Source of the DNA: JAWWBG01 sp033721095
Lineage (GTDB): Bacteria > Actinomycetota > Nitriliruptoria > Nitriliruptorales > Nitriliruptoraceae
Direction: 5' to 3'
DNA length: 5,598 nt
NCBI GenBank assembly: GCA_033721095.1
Contig: JAWWBG010000168.1
Coordinates: forward strand, 1-5,598
Positions 1 to 5,598 of this stretch are shown one piece after another. The notes under the pieces are model-generated. The model was not told where the DNA came from, made no database searches, and saw nothing but the letters and a program-made list of their open reading frames with translations. Position numbers and translations under genes: made by a program. Numbering within the stretch: the first letter of the stretch is position 1; each line of letters opens with the position of its first letter.

Positions 1-611
1 GCGCCGTCGCCGGTGACGACGTTGAGGACGCCCTCCGGCCCACCGGACTCCAGGAACAGCTTCTGGGCAAGGACGACCGACGCCGGCGTCACCTCCGAAG
101 GCTTGATCACGACGGTGTTGCCCGCCATCAGCGCGGGGATCGCGTCGCCGACCGTCAGGGACAGCGGCACGTTCCAGGGCCCGATCACGCCGACGACCCC
201 TCGCGGGCGGTGGGCAATGAAGTTCCGTCGGCCGATGAGGAACGGGGACGAGGTCGAGATGGGCTGGTCCGCCAACAGGTCCGCCGCGGCACGAGCCCAG
301 TGGTGCAACCAGCCGACCACCAGCAGCAGGTCACTGGCCGCGTCCTCATGGGTCTTGCCGGTCTCCGCGATCATCGCCTCGACCATGAGGTCCTGGTGGT
401 CGACCAGGCGCCGGCGGAAGCGGCCCAGCACGCGGGCGCGGCCGTCAAAACCGAGATTTGCCCAGCCGTGTTGCGCGTCGCGTGCTGTAGCGGCAACCTC
501 GGCGACGGCCTCCGCATCCATCACCGGGTACTCCCCGACCACGGCGCCCGTGGCCGGGGCAAGCACCGTGAAGGTCGGGGTCTCGGGTTCTGCGGTCTTC
601 GTTGCTGCCAT
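1..611 (-). CDS. Aldehyde dehydrogenase family protein, N-terminal 203 residues (runs off left edge)
   Basis: The reverse strand encodes the N-terminal NAD(P)-binding part of an aldehyde dehydrogenase, which oxidises an aldehyde to a carboxylic acid in the cytoplasm. Visible motifs are GVIGPWNVPL at residues 141-150, where N147 is the family's oxyanion-hole asparagine, and VVIKPSE at 167-173, where K170 contacts the cofactor. Residues 154-165 (VGDAIPALMAGN) are also typical. The family is usually about 480-500 residues, so the catalytic Glu and Cys lie outside the window; this is an edge cut, not a broken gene. The ATG complementary to 609-611 is chosen because GAGGG lies 4 nt upstream and the protein begins just before the usual first strand. 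The gene is divergent from the TetR gene and shares its 90-bp control region, which suggests co-regulation. It resembles the succinate-semialdehyde dehydrogenase-like branch, but the substrate cannot be assigned; a long-chain or isoprenoid aldehyde would fit the neighbours. Confidence 0.93.
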   Translation of the reverse strand, partial: MAATKTAEPETPTFTVLAPATGAVVGEYPVMDAEAVAEVAATARDAQHGWANLGFDGRARVLGRFRRRLVDHQDLMVEAMIAETGKTHEDAASDLLLVVGWLHHWARAAADLLADQPISTSSPFLIGRRNFIAHRPRGVVGVIGPWNVPLSLTVGDAIPALMAGNTVVIKPSEVTPASVVLAQKLFLESGGPEGVLNVVTGDG

Positions 612-615
612 CAGT

Positions 616-620
616 CCCTC
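616..620 (-). promoter_or_regulatory. Ribosome binding site of the aldehyde dehydrogenase gene
   Basis: Read on the minus strand this is GAGGG, ending 4 nt before the ATG whose A is at 611. The spacing is short but acceptable. It supports that ATG as the start. Confidence 0.55.
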
Positions 621-627
621 GTCAGCG

Positions 628-656
628 TTGGTGGGCCGATGAGACAAATGTACACT
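628..656 (+). promoter_or_regulatory. Candidate promoter for the TetR-P450-SDR-ligase operon
   Basis: TTGGTG at 628-633 and TACACT at 651-656 are separated by 17 nt and match the -35 and -10 consensus at 3/6 and 4/6 positions. Transcription would begin near 662-664, giving a leader of about 40 nt before the GTG at 702. The -10 element lies inside the inverted repeat at 640-666, so a bound repressor would block it. The match is weak and based on sequence only; a different start point is possible. Confidence 0.35.
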
Positions 657-666
657 GATCGTCTCA
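640..666. promoter_or_regulatory. Inverted repeat, likely TetR operator (site 1)
   Basis: Arms TGAGAC (640-645) and GTCTCA (661-666) are exact reverse complements separated by 15 nt. Inside them lies the perfect palindrome TGTACA (649-654), around which 643-660 is symmetric at 6 of 9 base pairs. Inverted repeats of this size between a TetR gene and a divergent gene are usually the regulator's own operator. The site covers the candidate -10 element and lies between both start codons, so binding could control both directions. Whether the outer arms or the inner TGTACA core is recognised cannot be decided from one sequence. Confidence 0.55.
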
Positions 667-689
667 CCCGCTTCTCGTCGGGTCGAGAC
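661..689. promoter_or_regulatory. Second inverted repeat or leader hairpin upstream of the TetR start (site 2)
   Basis: GTCTC ACCCG (661-670) pairs with CGGGT C GAGAC (679-689): ten base pairs with one bulged C at 684 and an 8-nt loop at 671-678. The left GTCTC arm is the same one used by the inverted repeat at 640-666, and the centres of the two repeats (653 and 675) are 22 bp apart, about two helical turns. It could be a second operator half-site arrangement, or an RNA stem-loop in the leader ending 2 nt before the GGAGG at 692-696. Neither role is proven. Confidence 0.45.
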
Positions 690-691
690 TC

Positions 692-696
692 GGAGG
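692..696 (+). promoter_or_regulatory. Ribosome binding site that sets the TetR start
   Basis: GGAGG is followed after 5 nt (697-701) by GTG at 702. This is the best start signal in the region and favours GTG over the in-frame ATGs at 639 and 648, which lie within the presumed operator and have no comparable purine-rich signal. Confidence 0.7.
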
Positions 697-701
697 TCGC
701 C

Positions 702-1331
702 GTGGCCGCACCGCCCAGCAAGCTGCTGGCCCGTGCGCGTGCTGCGGACGAGCACGCCGACGAAACCCGGACCCGCATCGTCGACGCCGCCCGGGACGTG
801 TTTGGCAGCACGGGCTTTCGGCGGGCGACCATGGACGACGTCGCAACGGCGGCCGGGTTCGGGCGGGCCACGGTCTACCGAAAGTTCGAGAACAAGGAAG
901 CGCTTGTCGAAGCGGTGTTCCTCGATGAGCTCAACGACTACTTCGCCGCGATCGACGAGGCCACCGAGCGACTGGACACCTTCGAGGAGCAGGTCGTCGA
1001 GGGCTTCATGGTGACGCTGCGGGCGATCCAGGCCAGCACGACGATGGGTCGGCTGCTCGAGATCGAGGGTGACTGGGGCCTGTCGTACGTCACGGTCCTC
1101 ATGACACCCGTGATCGCCGCGTCGCGCGAGTTCATCGCATCGAAGATCCGGGCCGCCCAGTCTCGTGGCGACGCCGCCGAGGACGTCGATCCGGAACTGG
1201 CTGCCGAGGTCATCGTGCGGCTCTGCCACTCCCTGCTGCTCACGCCCGAGGGGGCGATCCCCCACGACGACAGCGGCGCAGCCCGCGACTTTGCCCGCGA
1301 CTACCTCGTCCCGATCGTGAGGCACCGATGA
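702..1331 (+). CDS. TetR/AcrR-family transcriptional regulator
   Basis: This is a 209-residue DNA-binding repressor-type protein of normal TetR length. Residues 20-70 form the N-terminal domain: the ETRTRIVDAARDVFGSTGFR segment (21-40) is the typical first helix, and TMDDVATAAGFGRATVYRKF (43-62) is the helix-turn-helix, with recognition helix around G54-F62. The C-terminal part (about 80-209) is helical and variable, as expected for the ligand and dimer domain; its ligand is unknown. GTG at 702 is used as start because of the ribosome binding site at 692-696; starting at ATG 639 or 648 would add about 20 residues. The gene is first in the operon, is divergent from the aldehyde dehydrogenase, and its stop overlaps the P450 start by 4 nt (ATGA). 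It therefore probably autoregulates and controls both transcripts. The effector is plausibly the P450 substrate or a pathway CoA ester; that is inference. Confidence 0.93.
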   Translation: MAAPPSKLLARARAADEHADETRTRIVDAARDVFGSTGFRRATMDDVATAAGFGRATVYRKFENKEALVEAVFLDELNDYFAAIDEATERLDTFEEQVVEGFMVTLRAIQASTTMGRLLEIEGDWGLSYVTVLMTPVIAASREFIASKIRAAQSRGDAAEDVDPELAAEVIVRLCHSLLLTPEGAIPHDDSGAARDFARDYLVPIVRHR

Positions 1332-2779
1332 GCCTCCTCGACCTCGCGGTGAACAGCGTCCGATCCGGAGTCGAGACATCGGCATCGCTCGCGAGGAAGG
1401 CGGCCAGGATCGCGACCCAGCAGCTGCACAGCGACCCCGTGGCCCTGGCCGACCCCCCACCGGGCTCCGGGCTCAAGCCGGTCATGGGCGAGCCCGGGCT
1501 CCCCCTCATCGGGCTGGGCCTCGACTACCTGATGGGGCCCTACGACCTCGTGATGGACAAGCTCGCGGACTACGGCGACGTGAGCTGGGGCAAGCTGTTC
1601 GGCCAACCGCTCGTGATGACCTTCTCCCCTGCCGGGACAGAAGCCGTGTTGGTCAACCGTGACAAGGCCTTCGCGAACGGTCCGGGCTGGGAGTTCTTCA
1701 TCGGGCCGTTCTTCGAGCGCGGGCTGATGCTGCTCGACTTCGAGGAGCACATCCACCACCGTCGCATCATGCAGCAGGCCTTCACACGTGATCGGCTCAA
1801 GAGCTATCTCAAGGGGATGAACGCCGTCCTCGGTGACGGCTTCGCGTCTTGGCAGCCGGGCCCTCGGTTCAAGTTCTACCCGGCGTTCAAGCAGCTCACG
1901 CTGGACCTTGCCATGACGGTTTTCGTGGGCCACCACCTCGGCCCGGAGGCGGACGCCCTCAACAAGGCGTTCTTCGACACCGTCCAGGCAGGGACCGCCA
2001 TCGTCCGCCAGCCCGTGCCCGGTGGCCGTTGGAAGCGCGGACTTGACGGACGGAAGGTCCTCGAGGAGTTCTTCCGCGCCGAGCTCCCGGCCAAGCGATC
2101 GGGGGCGGGCGACGACCTGTTCACGGCGCTTTGCCACATCGAGACGGAAGAGGGCGAGCGCTTCACCGACGACGACGTCGTCAACCACATGATCTTCCTC
2201 CTGATGGCCGCGCACGACACGTCGACGACCACCACGACGACCCTCGTCTACCAGCTGGCCAAGCACCCAGAATGGCAGGACCGGCTGCGCGACGAGTCGC
2301 TGGCGCTTGGCACCGACCACATCGAGTACGACGACCTCGAGCGGCTCCCGAGCATGCAACTGGCCATCAAGGAGGCCCTGCGCCTGATCGCACCGGTGCC
2401 GTCGATGGCTCGCCGCACCGTCAAGGACACCGAGCTGCTGGGCCACTGGGTCCCCGAGGGCACGCTCGTCGGCGTGTCCCCGCAGGTCGTGCACCGACGC
2501 CCCGACCTGTGGACTGAGCCGACCCGCTTCGACCCCGAGCGGTTCTCCGAGGAACGGGGCGAGGACAAGGTGCACCAGTACGCGTGGTCGCCCTTCGGCG
2601 GCGGTGCCCACAAGTGCATCGGGATGTACTTCGGGATGCTCGAGGTGACCTCCGCCCTCCACCAGCTGCTGCTGACCAACCGTTGGTCCGTGCGGCCGGG
2701 ATACGAGATGAAGGTCAACTGGCTCTCACTCCCCTATCCGCCCGACGGACTTCCCATCCATCTCGAGCGCATCCGCTGA
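1328..2779 (+). CDS. Cytochrome P450, CYP136-like
   Basis: This 483-residue haem monooxygenase inserts oxygen into a C-H bond using electrons from a ferredoxin system. All core motifs are present: I-helix MAAHDTS (293-299), ExxR as E349-R352, PERF at 403-406, and the haem loop FGGGAHKCIG (423-432) with C430 as haem ligand. PPPGSGLKPV (43-52), GLMLLDFEEH (132-141) and VNHMIFLLMAAHDTS (285-299) match my recollection of CYP136 of Mycobacterium tuberculosis (Rv3059) closely enough to propose that family; no search was run. CYP136 is, as far as I know, without an established substrate. Residues 1-33 form a basic amphipathic extension with no clear transmembrane segment. The I-helix has Ala (A295) where most P450s have Gly, and six threonines in a row (300-305). 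The ATG at 1328 has GAGG at 1319-1322, 5 nt upstream, and overlaps the TetR stop, so translation is probably coupled. No redox partner gene is in the window. Confidence 0.95.
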   Translation: MSLLDLAVNSVRSGVETSASLARKAARIATQQLHSDPVALADPPPGSGLKPVMGEPGLPLIGLGLDYLMGPYDLVMDKLADYGDVSWGKLFGQPLVMTFSPAGTEAVLVNRDKAFANGPGWEFFIGPFFERGLMLLDFEEHIHHRRIMQQAFTRDRLKSYLKGMNAVLGDGFASWQPGPRFKFYPAFKQLTLDLAMTVFVGHHLGPEADALNKAFFDTVQAGTAIVRQPVPGGRWKRGLDGRKVLEEFFRAELPAKRSGAGDDLFTALCHIETEEGERFTDDDVVNHMIFLLMAAHDTSTTTTTTLVYQLAKHPEWQDRLRDESLALGTDHIEYDDLERLPSMQLAIKEALRLIAPVPSMARRTVKDTELLGHWVPEGTLVGVSPQVVHRRPDLWTEPTRFDPERFSEERGEDKVHQYAWSPFGGGAHKCIGMYFGMLEVTSALHQLLLTNRWSVRPGYEMKVNWLSLPYPPDGLPIHLERIR

Positions 2780-2812
2780 CGCGAGCGACTAGAACACGAA
2801 CCACCCGCTCCG

Positions 2813-2818
2813 AAGGAG
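2813..2818 (+). promoter_or_regulatory. Strong ribosome binding site of the SDR gene
   Basis: AAGGAG lies 7 nt before the ATG at 2826 within the 46-bp gap after the P450. I see no terminator or convincing promoter in that gap (2780-2825), so the SDR is most likely read through from the P450 but initiates translation independently. Confidence 0.75.
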
Positions 2819-2825
2819 TTCACCG

Positions 2826-3647
2826 ATGGCATCCCTCACCGGAAGGGTCGTCGCCATCACCGGCGGTGCCCGCGGCATTGGCTTGGCGACGGCACGTGAG
2901 CTGAGCCGGCGTGGCTGCAAGGTCGCCATCGGCGACATCGACGTCGACGGCGTCAAGAGCGCGGCTGACGACCTCGGCGGAGCCGCCCTCGGCATCGACC
3001 TCGACGTCACGGACCGCGCGTCGTTCGACAACTTCCTGGCGCGGGTCGAGGACGAGCTGGGGCCGCTGGACGTCCTCGTCAACAACGCCGGGATCATGCC
3101 CGTCGGCCACTTCGAGCACGAGCCCGACGAGGTCACCCGCCGCCAGTTCGACATCAACGTCCATGGCGTCATCAACGGGATGAAGAGCGCGCTGGCACTG
3201 ATGCTCCCGCGCAACCGGGGCCACATCGTCAACGTGGCCTCGCAGGCCGGCAAGGTGCCGGTCGCCGGGGCCATCACCTACGCGGGCACCAAGCACGCCG
3301 TGGTCGGACTCACGGGCAGCGCGATCCTCGAGTACATGGACACCGGCGTCGACTTCTCGATCGTGATGCCCGCGTTCGTCAACACCGACCTGATCAGTGG
3401 CACCAAGCCACCGAAGGGCGTCCCGCCCGTCGAACCCGAGGACGTGGCGGGGGCCATCGCCGACGCCGTCGAGAAGCCACGGGCCGAGGTGTTCGTGCCG
3501 CGGATGATCGTTCCACTGATCAAGACTGCACCGCTGATGCCCGCACCCGTCAGCAAGTTCCTGGTCAAGGCGTTCGGCATGGAGCGCGGGTTCCTCGACC
3601 ACGACCCCGACACCCGCAAGGACTACGAGGACAGGATTCGATCATGA
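2826..3647 (+). CDS. Short-chain dehydrogenase/reductase (classical SDR)
   Basis: This 273-residue cytoplasmic oxidoreductase would interconvert an alcohol and an aldehyde or ketone. It has the Rossmann glycine motif TGGARGIG (12-19), an acidic residue at the end of strand 2 (D37 in IGDID), which favours NAD over NADP, NNAG at 86-89, and the full catalytic tetrad N111, S139, Y152 and K156 (YAGTK). The tail from about residue 225 to 273 exceeds the usual 250-residue length; it has a hydrophobic and proline-containing stretch (VPLIKTAPLMPAPVSKFL, 229-246) and a charged end (DHDPDTRKDYEDR, 258-270). This could be a substrate lid or membrane-contact element. The gene follows the P450 by 46 bp and its stop overlaps the ligase start by 4 nt. 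The natural job is probably oxidation of the alcohol made by the P450. An SDR also accompanies cyp136 in M. tuberculosis (Rv3057c, from memory). The exact substrate is unknown. Confidence 0.94.
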   Translation: MASLTGRVVAITGGARGIGLATARELSRRGCKVAIGDIDVDGVKSAADDLGGAALGIDLDVTDRASFDNFLARVEDELGPLDVLVNNAGIMPVGHFEHEPDEVTRRQFDINVHGVINGMKSALALMLPRNRGHIVNVASQAGKVPVAGAITYAGTKHAVVGLTGSAILEYMDTGVDFSIVMPAFVNTDLISGTKPPKGVPPVEPEDVAGAIADAVEKPRAEVFVPRMIVPLIKTAPLMPAPVSKFLVKAFGMERGFLDHDPDTRKDYEDRIRS

Positions 3648-5524
3648 CCATTCTCACCCCACCAACCGACGACCGCGGCACGCTTGTCGACCTCTTCCTG
3701 CGCAACGTTGAGCAGGTGCCGGACGTCGGCGCCATCGTCGACGGCGACACCCGCCTCACCTGGGGCCAGTACGGACAGCGCTCGGCGGCCGTGGCCCTTG
3801 CGCTGCGGGACCTGGGGGTCACGCACGGCGACGTCGTCGGCCTCCACATGATCAACCGACACGAACACACGCTGACGGACACGGCGGCGCTGCGCGCGGG
3901 TGCCACGCCAACATCGTTCTACAACACGTTGGCACCGGAGCAGTTGACGTACGTGGCAGGCGACTGCAAGGCCAAGGTGGTCGTCTGCGACGCCGACAAG
4001 CTCGACACGTGGCTGAAGATCCGCGACGACCTGCCGGCCCTCGAGCACCTCATCGTCCACGACCTCGACGAGGTCCCCGACGGCGTCACCCGCTGGGCCG
4101 ACTTCGAGGCCGCGGGGCAGGCGGCCTTCGAGAAGGAAGGGACCGCGAAGCTCGACAAGCTCACGGCGAAGGTCAAGCCCACTGACATCGCCACCATCAT
4201 CTACACATCGGGGACCACGGGCCCGCCCAAGGGTGTGCAGTTGACCCATGAGGGCCTTCGCTTCAACATCTCCGGCGTCGAGCCCCTCCTCGAGCGCGGT
4301 GTCCTCGCGCTCCGCAATCCGAAGCTCGCCGACTGGATCGTTGATGGTGAGGTCCATGTCCCGCCGGGCATCCCCGGAATCTCGTACCTCCCACTGGCGC
4401 ACGTGGCCGAACGGTTCAACAGCCATTACAACGGGGCGTTCAACTACGCCAGCGAGATCACCTACGTCCGTGACCTGCTGACGCTTCCCGAGGCCCTTCC
4501 CCGCGTCCGACCGATTCTCTTCGTGGCGGTTCCCCGCGTGTGGGAGAAGTTCTACGGCGGCATCGTCGCCAAGCTCGAGGAGGAGCCCAACGAACGCAAG
4601 CGCGGCCTGGGCCTGAAGGCACTCGAGGTCGCCGCCGACAAGGGACGGGCCATCTCCGAGGGCCGCCGCGCCGACCTGAAGACCGAGGCGTTGCACTTCT
4701 TGTTCGAACGGCTCGTCTACAGCAAGATCCGTGAGGGCATCGGGCTCGATCGCTGCGCGATGGGCTTCAGTGGCGCCGCGCCCATCCAGAACCAGCTGCT
4801 CTGGTTCTTCACCGGCATCGGCGTCCCGATCTCGGAGGTTTACGGGATGACCGAGTCCTCGACGCTGATCACCGTGACGCCGCCGGGACGACCGCGCGTG
4901 GGCACCGTCGGTGTGCCGCTGGAAGGCAGCGAGGTCAAGATCGCTGACGACGGCGAGGTCCTGTTCAAGGGCCCGCACATGACACCCGGCTACCTCAACC
5001 GGCCCGAGGCGACGGCAGAAGCCATCGATGACGAGGGCTGGTTCCACACCGGCGACCTCGGCGAGTTCGACGAAGCCGGCTACCTCAAGATCATTGGCCG
5101 CAAGAAGGAGCTGATCATCACGGCGGCCGGCAAGAACCTCTCCCCCAACAACATCGAGGAAGAGGTCAAGTCCGCGTCACCGATCATCAGCCAGGTGTGC
5201 GCGATCGGCGACGAGCGCAAGTTCATTTCCGCGCTGATCGTGCTCGACCCGGACGCGTTGCCGGCCTGGTGCAAGGCGGAGGGCATTCCCTTCGAGACCT
5301 TTGCGCAGGCCAGCCAGGAACCCAAGGTCCACGAGGCTGTTCAGCTCGCGGTCGACCAGGCGAACCAGAAGCTCGCCCGCGTCGAGCAGGTGAAGAAGTT
5401 CACCATCATGGACCGCGAATGGACGCCGCTGGATCCGGAGATGACGCCGTCGATGAAGCTGCGCCGGTCCGTCATCCACGAGATCCACAAGGACGTCATC
5501 GACGCGATGTACGCCGACGCCTGA
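3644..5524 (+). CDS. AMP-forming long-chain acyl-CoA ligase (FadD15-like)
   Basis: This 626-residue enzyme would activate a carboxylic acid with ATP to an acyl-adenylate and then to an acyl-CoA. The adenylate-forming motifs occur in order: P-loop YTSGTTGPPKG (187-197), LPLAHV (249-254), the EVYGMTES box (398-405), GWFHTGDLG (465-473) with D471, GRKKELIITAAGKN (485-498) with hinge-region R486, and TPSMKLRR (601-608) with K605 as the likely adenylation lysine. Length and the long segment 300-370 are typical of the long-chain (FAA1/ACSL, mycobacterial FadD15-type) branch rather than short acetyl-CoA synthetases. The stretch between the P-loop and LPLAHV is longer than I recall for FadD15. The start ATG at 3644 overlaps the SDR stop (ATGA), and AGGA at 3633-3636 is 7 nt upstream, indicating translational coupling. 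In this operon it would convert the acid left by the P450, SDR and aldehyde dehydrogenase into a CoA ester for beta-oxidation or further synthesis. The acid substrate is not determined. Confidence 0.94.
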   Translation: MTILTPPTDDRGTLVDLFLRNVEQVPDVGAIVDGDTRLTWGQYGQRSAAVALALRDLGVTHGDVVGLHMINRHEHTLTDTAALRAGATPTSFYNTLAPEQLTYVAGDCKAKVVVCDADKLDTWLKIRDDLPALEHLIVHDLDEVPDGVTRWADFEAAGQAAFEKEGTAKLDKLTAKVKPTDIATIIYTSGTTGPPKGVQLTHEGLRFNISGVEPLLERGVLALRNPKLADWIVDGEVHVPPGIPGISYLPLAHVAERFNSHYNGAFNYASEITYVRDLLTLPEALPRVRPILFVAVPRVWEKFYGGIVAKLEEEPNERKRGLGLKALEVAADKGRAISEGRRADLKTEALHFLFERLVYSKIREGIGLDRCAMGFSGAAPIQNQLLWFFTGIGVPISEVYGMTESSTLITVTPPGRPRVGTVGVPLEGSEVKIADDGEVLFKGPHMTPGYLNRPEATAEAIDDEGWFHTGDLGEFDEAGYLKIIGRKKELIITAAGKNLSPNNIEEEVKSASPIISQVCAIGDERKFISALIVLDPDALPAWCKAEGIPFETFAQASQEPKVHEAVQLAVDQANQKLARVEQVKKFTIMDREWTPLDPEMTPSMKLRRSVIHEIHKDVIDAMYADA

Positions 5525-5598
5525 CCGTCGTCCGGCGGCGCACGGTTTGCACTGACCTCGCGTGACGGACACCGGCACGCCTGCTTGCCTGCGCTCGA

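Noticed and set aside
13..642. Forward open frame of 209 codons over the aldehyde dehydrogenase
   Set aside because: The opposite strand encodes a clear aldehyde dehydrogenase with PWNVP and KPSE motifs. The forward translation is low-complexity Ser/Arg/Thr/Ala.
210..701. Long N-terminal extension of the TetR frame (start at 210)
   Set aside because: It would overlap the divergent aldehyde dehydrogenase by about 400 bp and make a protein of 373 residues, far above TetR length. The ribosome binding site at 692-696 and GTG at 702 give a normal 209-residue protein.
1301..2662. Antisense open frame of 453 codons opposite the P450
   Set aside because: It is a high-GC shadow of the P450 coding frame. 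Its translation is rich in Arg, Glu, Val and His with no recognisable domain, while the forward frame has every P450 motif.
3623..5047. Antisense open frame of 474 codons opposite the ligase
   Set aside because: It mirrors codon bias of the ligase gene, has no recognisable domain, and overlaps a gene with all adenylation motifs intact.
5560..5580. Possible terminator hairpin GCGTG ... CACGC after the ligase
   Set aside because: The stem is only 5 bp with an 11-nt loop and no T-run follows, so it does not support a terminator call.
5562..5598. Possible start of a further forward gene at GTG 5562
   Set aside because: The frame stays open to the window end, but only 12 codons are visible, there is no purine-rich site upstream, and no motif can be judged.
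1..5598. CRISPR arrays, tRNA or rRNA genes, insertion sequences, attachment sites
   Set aside because: The window is almost fully occupied by coding sequence. I saw no regular direct repeats, tRNA-like cloverleaf, transposase motif or terminal inverted repeats.

Overview
The window is high-GC DNA. Codons strongly prefer G or C at the third position, the start sites have short purine-rich Shine-Dalgarno sequences, and two gene pairs are joined by 4-nt ATGA overlaps. Together with protein families that look mycobacterial (a CYP136-like P450 and a FadD15-like ligase), this points to an actinobacterium. I cannot name the genus from sequence alone.

Layout: positions 1-611 (minus strand) hold the first 203 residues of an aldehyde dehydrogenase whose catalytic half lies beyond the left edge. 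Positions 612-701 are a 90-bp divergent control region. It carries two overlapping inverted repeats that share one GTCTC arm, a plausible forward promoter, and the ribosome binding site for the next gene. Positions 702-5524 (plus strand) form a compact gene string: TetR-family regulator, cytochrome P450, short-chain dehydrogenase/reductase, and long-chain-type acyl-CoA ligase. TetR/P450 and SDR/ligase overlap by 4 nt; only 46 bp, containing a strong ribosome binding site, separate the P450 from the SDR. The last 74 bp (5525-5598) hold no gene or terminator that I can support.

Taken together, the enzymes could form a complete oxidation-and-activation route: P450 hydroxylation, oxidation of the alcohol by the SDR, oxidation of the aldehyde by the divergent aldehyde dehydrogenase, and CoA thioester formation by the ligase. 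The TetR protein probably binds the shared control region and represses both directions until a pathway substrate or acyl-CoA appears. The family assignments are firm. The order of steps, the substrate (fatty acid, isoprenoid or sterol side chain) and the regulatory model are inferences. No ferredoxin or ferredoxin reductase for the P450 is present in the window. The module is not wholly unknown, because a P450 of this type beside a TetR and an SDR resembles the cyp136 locus of Mycobacterium tuberculosis as I remember it. The route as a whole, with the ligase and aldehyde dehydrogenase, is the most interesting aspect here.
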